Shown here: piece after piece, positions 6,193 to 7,917 of the stretch
Layout of the letters: the number at the start of each line of letters is the position of its first letter
Position numbering within the stretch: the stretch's first letter is position 1
Assembly: GCA_958415245.1 (NCBI GenBank)
Contig: CATYYP010000075.1
Coordinates: 1 to 7,917 of the forward strand
Direction: 5' to 3'
DNA length: 7,917 nt
DNA from: Schaalia odontolytica
GTDB taxonomy: Bacteria > Actinomycetota > Actinomycetes > Actinomycetales > Actinomycetaceae
Made by a program: the position numbers and the translations under genes
The notes under the pieces: generated by a model
Told to the model about the DNA's origin: nothing
Database searches by the model: none
Seen by the model: the letters and a program-made list of their open reading frames with translations, nothing else

Positions 6193-6230
6193 GCACAGGG
6201 ACAACCACCCCCCCACGCCAGGAGGCAACC

Positions 6231-6509
6231 ATGGACTCAGCCACCATCGAAAAGCTCGCCACGACCGCCGTCATCGCCGGAGCGGCCTTCGCCGCCTCCA
6301 AGGTCTTCGAAGCCGGCTGGAAGGTCGCCACCGGGCGCCCCATCCCCGCCGAAGACTCCGACGACGTCACCATCGCATCGCTGGTCCTCTTCGCCGCCAC
6401 CTCCGCCGCCATCGCGGCCGTCGCCCAGCGCTACGCGTACAAGGGCTCGCAGAAGTGGCTGGCCCCCAAGCTCGAGGCTCGCTTCGGCGTGCCCCAGCTG
6501 GAGGCCTGA
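6231..6509 (+). CDS. DUF4235 family small membrane protein
   Basis: 92-residue integral membrane protein of the actinobacterial DUF4235 family. Two hydrophobic helices are visible: about residues 9-29 (LATTAVIAGAAFAASKVFEAG) and about 47-66 (TIASLVLFAATSAAIAAVAQ). They are joined by the family's characteristic Trp-Lys-x-x-Thr-Gly-x-Pro segment (W30-P37) and an acidic EDSDD turn. A basic C-terminal tail (YAYKGSQKWLAPKLEARFG) follows. AGGAGG (6220-6225) lies five bases before the ATG, which decides this start over an upstream in-frame codon near 6141. No molecular function is established for the family. The gene is divergent from the lipoprotein gene and convergent with the SCP-like gene. Confidence 0.9.
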   Translation: MDSATIEKLATTAVIAGAAFAASKVFEAGWKVATGRPIPAEDSDDVTIASLVLFAATSAAIAAVAQRYAYKGSQKWLAPKLEARFGVPQLEA

Positions 6510-6524
6510 CCTCCGCAGACCGGC

Positions 6525-6561
6525 GCCCCTCCCCTACGATCACACGAGCGGCAGGAGGGGC
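6525..6561. terminator. Inverted repeat at the DUF4235/SCP-like convergent junction
   Basis: GCCCCTCC (6525-6532) and GGAGGGGC (6554-6561) are perfect 8-bp GC-rich arms with a 21-base loop. The loop contains the stop codon of the minus-strand SCP-like gene (6540-6542), and the left arm begins 16 bases after the DUF4235 stop. It is a possible bidirectional transcript end. There is no U-run and the loop is long, so the call is moderate. Confidence 0.42.
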
Positions 6562-6908
6562 CCCAGGTCCGTCCGCTCCCCCGACGCGCTGACGCGGGAG
6601 GCGGCCACGGCCTCGTCCCACGTGAGGAGGCCACACGCGAGCGACAGCCACGTGCGCACGTCGGTCTCCACAACGGCGGGCGGGGTACCGCGCCGATGCG
6701 TCGTCCCCGGCAGGATCTGCACGGCGCCGGCGGGAGGCACACGCACCTCGACCGCGCGGCCGGGATGCGAGATACCAAGCTCCTCGAGGGTGAAACGCAC
6801 CGCCGTCAACACGACCGCGCGCGCAGGCTCCTCACCGCGCTCCACGGCGCCGCGCCACGAACGCAGCGCCACCATCCCCTCACCGGGGTCAATCCGTCGT
6901 TTCGCCAT
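6540..6908 (-). CDS. Sterol-carrier-like protein (SCP_3, bacterial SCP orthologue)
   Basis: 122-residue cytosolic protein of the actinobacterial 'sterol carrier family protein' group. Family hallmarks are the N-terminal RRIDPGEG (4-11), PGRAVEVRVPPAGAVQ (49-64), HRRGTPPAVVETD (71-83) followed by TWLSLACG (86-93), and the end W-DEAVAASRVSASGERTDLGPLLPL. It spans the full family length with no sign of damage. The fold is related to SCP2 and could hold a lipid-like ligand, but bacteria of this type do not make sterols, so the name describes fold rather than known function. The ATG at 6906-6908 has no Shine-Dalgarno in range; instead TAGAAT sits six bases upstream, suggesting leaderless expression. 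The gene is divergent from the membrane-protein gene at 7010. Confidence 0.9.
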   Translation of the reverse strand: MAKRRIDPGEGMVALRSWRGAVERGEEPARAVVLTAVRFTLEELGISHPGRAVEVRVPPAGAVQILPGTTHRRGTPPAVVETDVRTWLSLACGLLTWDEAVAASRVSASGERTDLGPLLPLV

Positions 6909-6914
6909 GAGTCG

Positions 6915-6920
6915 ATTCTA
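6915..6920 (-). promoter_or_regulatory. -10 element for a leaderless SCP-like transcript
   Basis: TAGAAT on the minus strand is five-of-six to TATAAT and is followed by six bases and then the ATG at 6906-6908. This spacing places the transcription start on the start codon. No -35 resembling TTGACA is present upstream, and no ribosome site is in range. Confidence 0.6.
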
Positions 6921-6971
6921 CGCGGCTCCGCCACCCCTCCCCCGAGCGTGCATTCCGACCGCCTTGTCAGG

Positions 6972-6977
6972 CACAAT
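6972..6977 (+). promoter_or_regulatory. Weak -10 candidate for the membrane-protein gene
   Basis: CACAAT matches four of six bases of TATAAT and lies 32 bases before the GTG start. The -35 position (TGCATT near 6949) is poor. It is offered only because no better box exists in the 101-bp divergent gap. Confidence 0.25.
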
Positions 6978-7009
6978 GGGTACATCCAACTTCCGACGAG
7001 AGGCCACCC

Positions 7010-7917
7010 GTGACCGACACAGCTTCCCTGATTACGCTGCGTTCGATCCTCGACATCGAGATCGCACGCAGCTACCAGTGGGACGCGGCCACCATCATCA
7101 AGGTATCCGGCGTCGACCGAGCCGGTGACCTCACGACCCGCATCGTCGAGTATCCCGGCGCCCTCGCCGACATCGCCGCCGAAGGCTTCTCCCCCCACTC
7201 CGCCGCGGGACACGCACTCTCCCACGAACTCCACGACGCCATCCAGCGCCGCGTGCGCCTGTGGATCGCCGAAATCCCCACCGAGCAGCTCCCGCGCCTG
7301 CGCGAGGCCCTCGGCGACGAACTCGTCCACGAGGCCGGCCAGCCGCGCGACGGCAACACCCCCATCGCTCTGTCCCCCCTCGAGCTGCTCGAGCGATGGG
7401 CGGCCGGCAGCGACGAGCAACGCGAGTTCATGCGCGTCGCCATGGCCGGACTCGATACCCTCACGACCTCGTCGCATGCCACCCACGCGTCGCGGGCCGT
7501 CGGCGCCTCCATTATCGAACGCTCCGCGTTCCTCCGGCTGTGCCGCAACCCCAAGTTCATCGCCTACGTCGTCGTCTTCGTCTACTCAATGGCGCGAGCC
7601 GTGCCCGTCATGTACGTCCCCGAGTTCCGGGGCGACTGGCGCATCCTGTGGGCCATCGACATGATCACCGCCATCCCCTACACGTGGGGCCTCATCGAAA
7701 TGGTCGCCGGGCAGAAACTCTGGCACCGCGTAGTCGGTGCCATCACCGCCTCCGTGACCTTCCTGGCCCCCTACGTGTACTTCCTCATGTACGGGCGCGA
7801 CGCTCCCCCCGGCGTATGGACCGCCATCGCGCTGATCTTCTTCGGCGGCATCTTCCTCGAAGTCTTCCGCTACCAGCGCGACCGCGCCGTCAAAAAGGGC
7901 CTGGCAGAGCAGCTGTA
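7010..7917 (+). CDS. Hypothetical four-helix membrane protein, GTG start
   Basis: I do not recognise this protein. 302 residues are visible and the window ends on 'TA' of the next codon, so it either stops here (TAA/TAG) or continues through a tyrosine. The start is GTG at 7010-7012 with GAGAGG six bases upstream; no in-frame ATG fits. Residues 1-182 are hydrophilic and largely helical, with no signal peptide and no motif I can name. Then come four membrane segments: about 183-203 (begins FIAYVVVFVYSMARA), 212-234 (ILWAIDMITAIPYTWGLIEMVAG), 241-262 (begins VVGAITASVTFLAPYVYF) and 269-286 (begins VWTAIALIFFGG). A basic tail RYQRDRAVKKG follows, consistent with the inside rule and both ends in the cytoplasm. 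Pattern suggests a cytosolic domain fused to a small membrane bundle; function unknown. Confidence 0.85.
   Translation, partial: MTDTASLITLRSILDIEIARSYQWDAATIIKVSGVDRAGDLTTRIVEYPGALADIAAEGFSPHSAAGHALSHELHDAIQRRVRLWIAEIPTEQLPRLREALGDELVHEAGQPRDGNTPIALSPLELLERWAAGSDEQREFMRVAMAGLDTLTTSSHATHASRAVGASIIERSAFLRLCRNPKFIAYVVVFVYSMARAVPVMYVPEFRGDWRILWAIDMITAIPYTWGLIEMVAGQKLWHRVVGAITASVTFLAPYVYFLMYGRDAPPGVWTAIALIFFGGIFLEVFRYQRDRAVKKGLAEQL

Noticed and set aside
1..7917. Mobile elements, CRISPR arrays, tRNA or rRNA genes, toxin-antitoxin pairs
   Set aside because: I saw no transposase or integrase motifs, no regularly spaced direct repeats, no cloverleaf or rRNA-like stretch, and no small gene pair of toxin-antitoxin type.

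Overview
The window is from a high-GC Gram-positive bacterium (Actinomycetota). The evidence is GC-rich third codon positions, strong AGGAGG-type ribosome sites mixed with apparently leaderless genes, and several protein families largely confined to actinobacteria: a DUF4921 GalT-like protein, a DUF4235 small membrane protein and an SCP_3-type sterol-carrier-like protein. The family mix fits Actinomycetaceae (Actinomyces/Schaalia-like), but that placement is inference.

Layout, left to right. (1) 1-1216, minus strand: a PadR-family regulator followed, with a 4-base ATGA overlap, by a MacB/LolD-type ABC ATPase that runs off the left edge. This is the usual regulator-plus-exporter unit. (2) 1217-1608: a 392-bp AT-richer non-coding stretch, by far the largest gap here. 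(3) 1609-2433, minus strand: an unrecognised acidic 274-residue protein whose layout loosely recalls EspG-type (type VII secretion) chaperones. (4) 2434-2578: a divergent promoter region holding a perfect GCGTTA-N8-TAACGC inverted repeat. (5) 2579-4796, plus strand: an aldo/keto reductase, then a DUF4921 protein that looks leaderless. (6) 4823-6088, minus strand: a lipoprotein resembling the solute-binding proteins of thiamine-type ABC importers, with no transporter partner beside it. (7) 6231-6509, plus: a DUF4235 two-helix membrane protein. (8) 6540-6908, minus: an SCP_3-like protein, also apparently leaderless. (9) 7010-7917, plus: a GTG-started four-helix membrane protein of unknown function that ends at, or just beyond, the right edge.

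The genes mostly look like small independent units rather than one pathway. The only clear functional unit is PadR-ABC; the reductase and DUF4921 gene may be partly co-transcribed. Both convergent junctions (4796/4823 and 6509/6540) carry a perfect 8-bp inverted repeat that overlaps a stop codon, which suggests shared bidirectional termination. I see no mobile element, CRISPR array, rRNA or tRNA, and no convincing new multi-gene system. The best leads are the two leaderless genes with identical -10/start spacing, the divergent operator candidate, the orphan solute-binding lipoprotein whose predicted ligand pocket departs from the thiamine family, and the unassigned acidic and membrane proteins.
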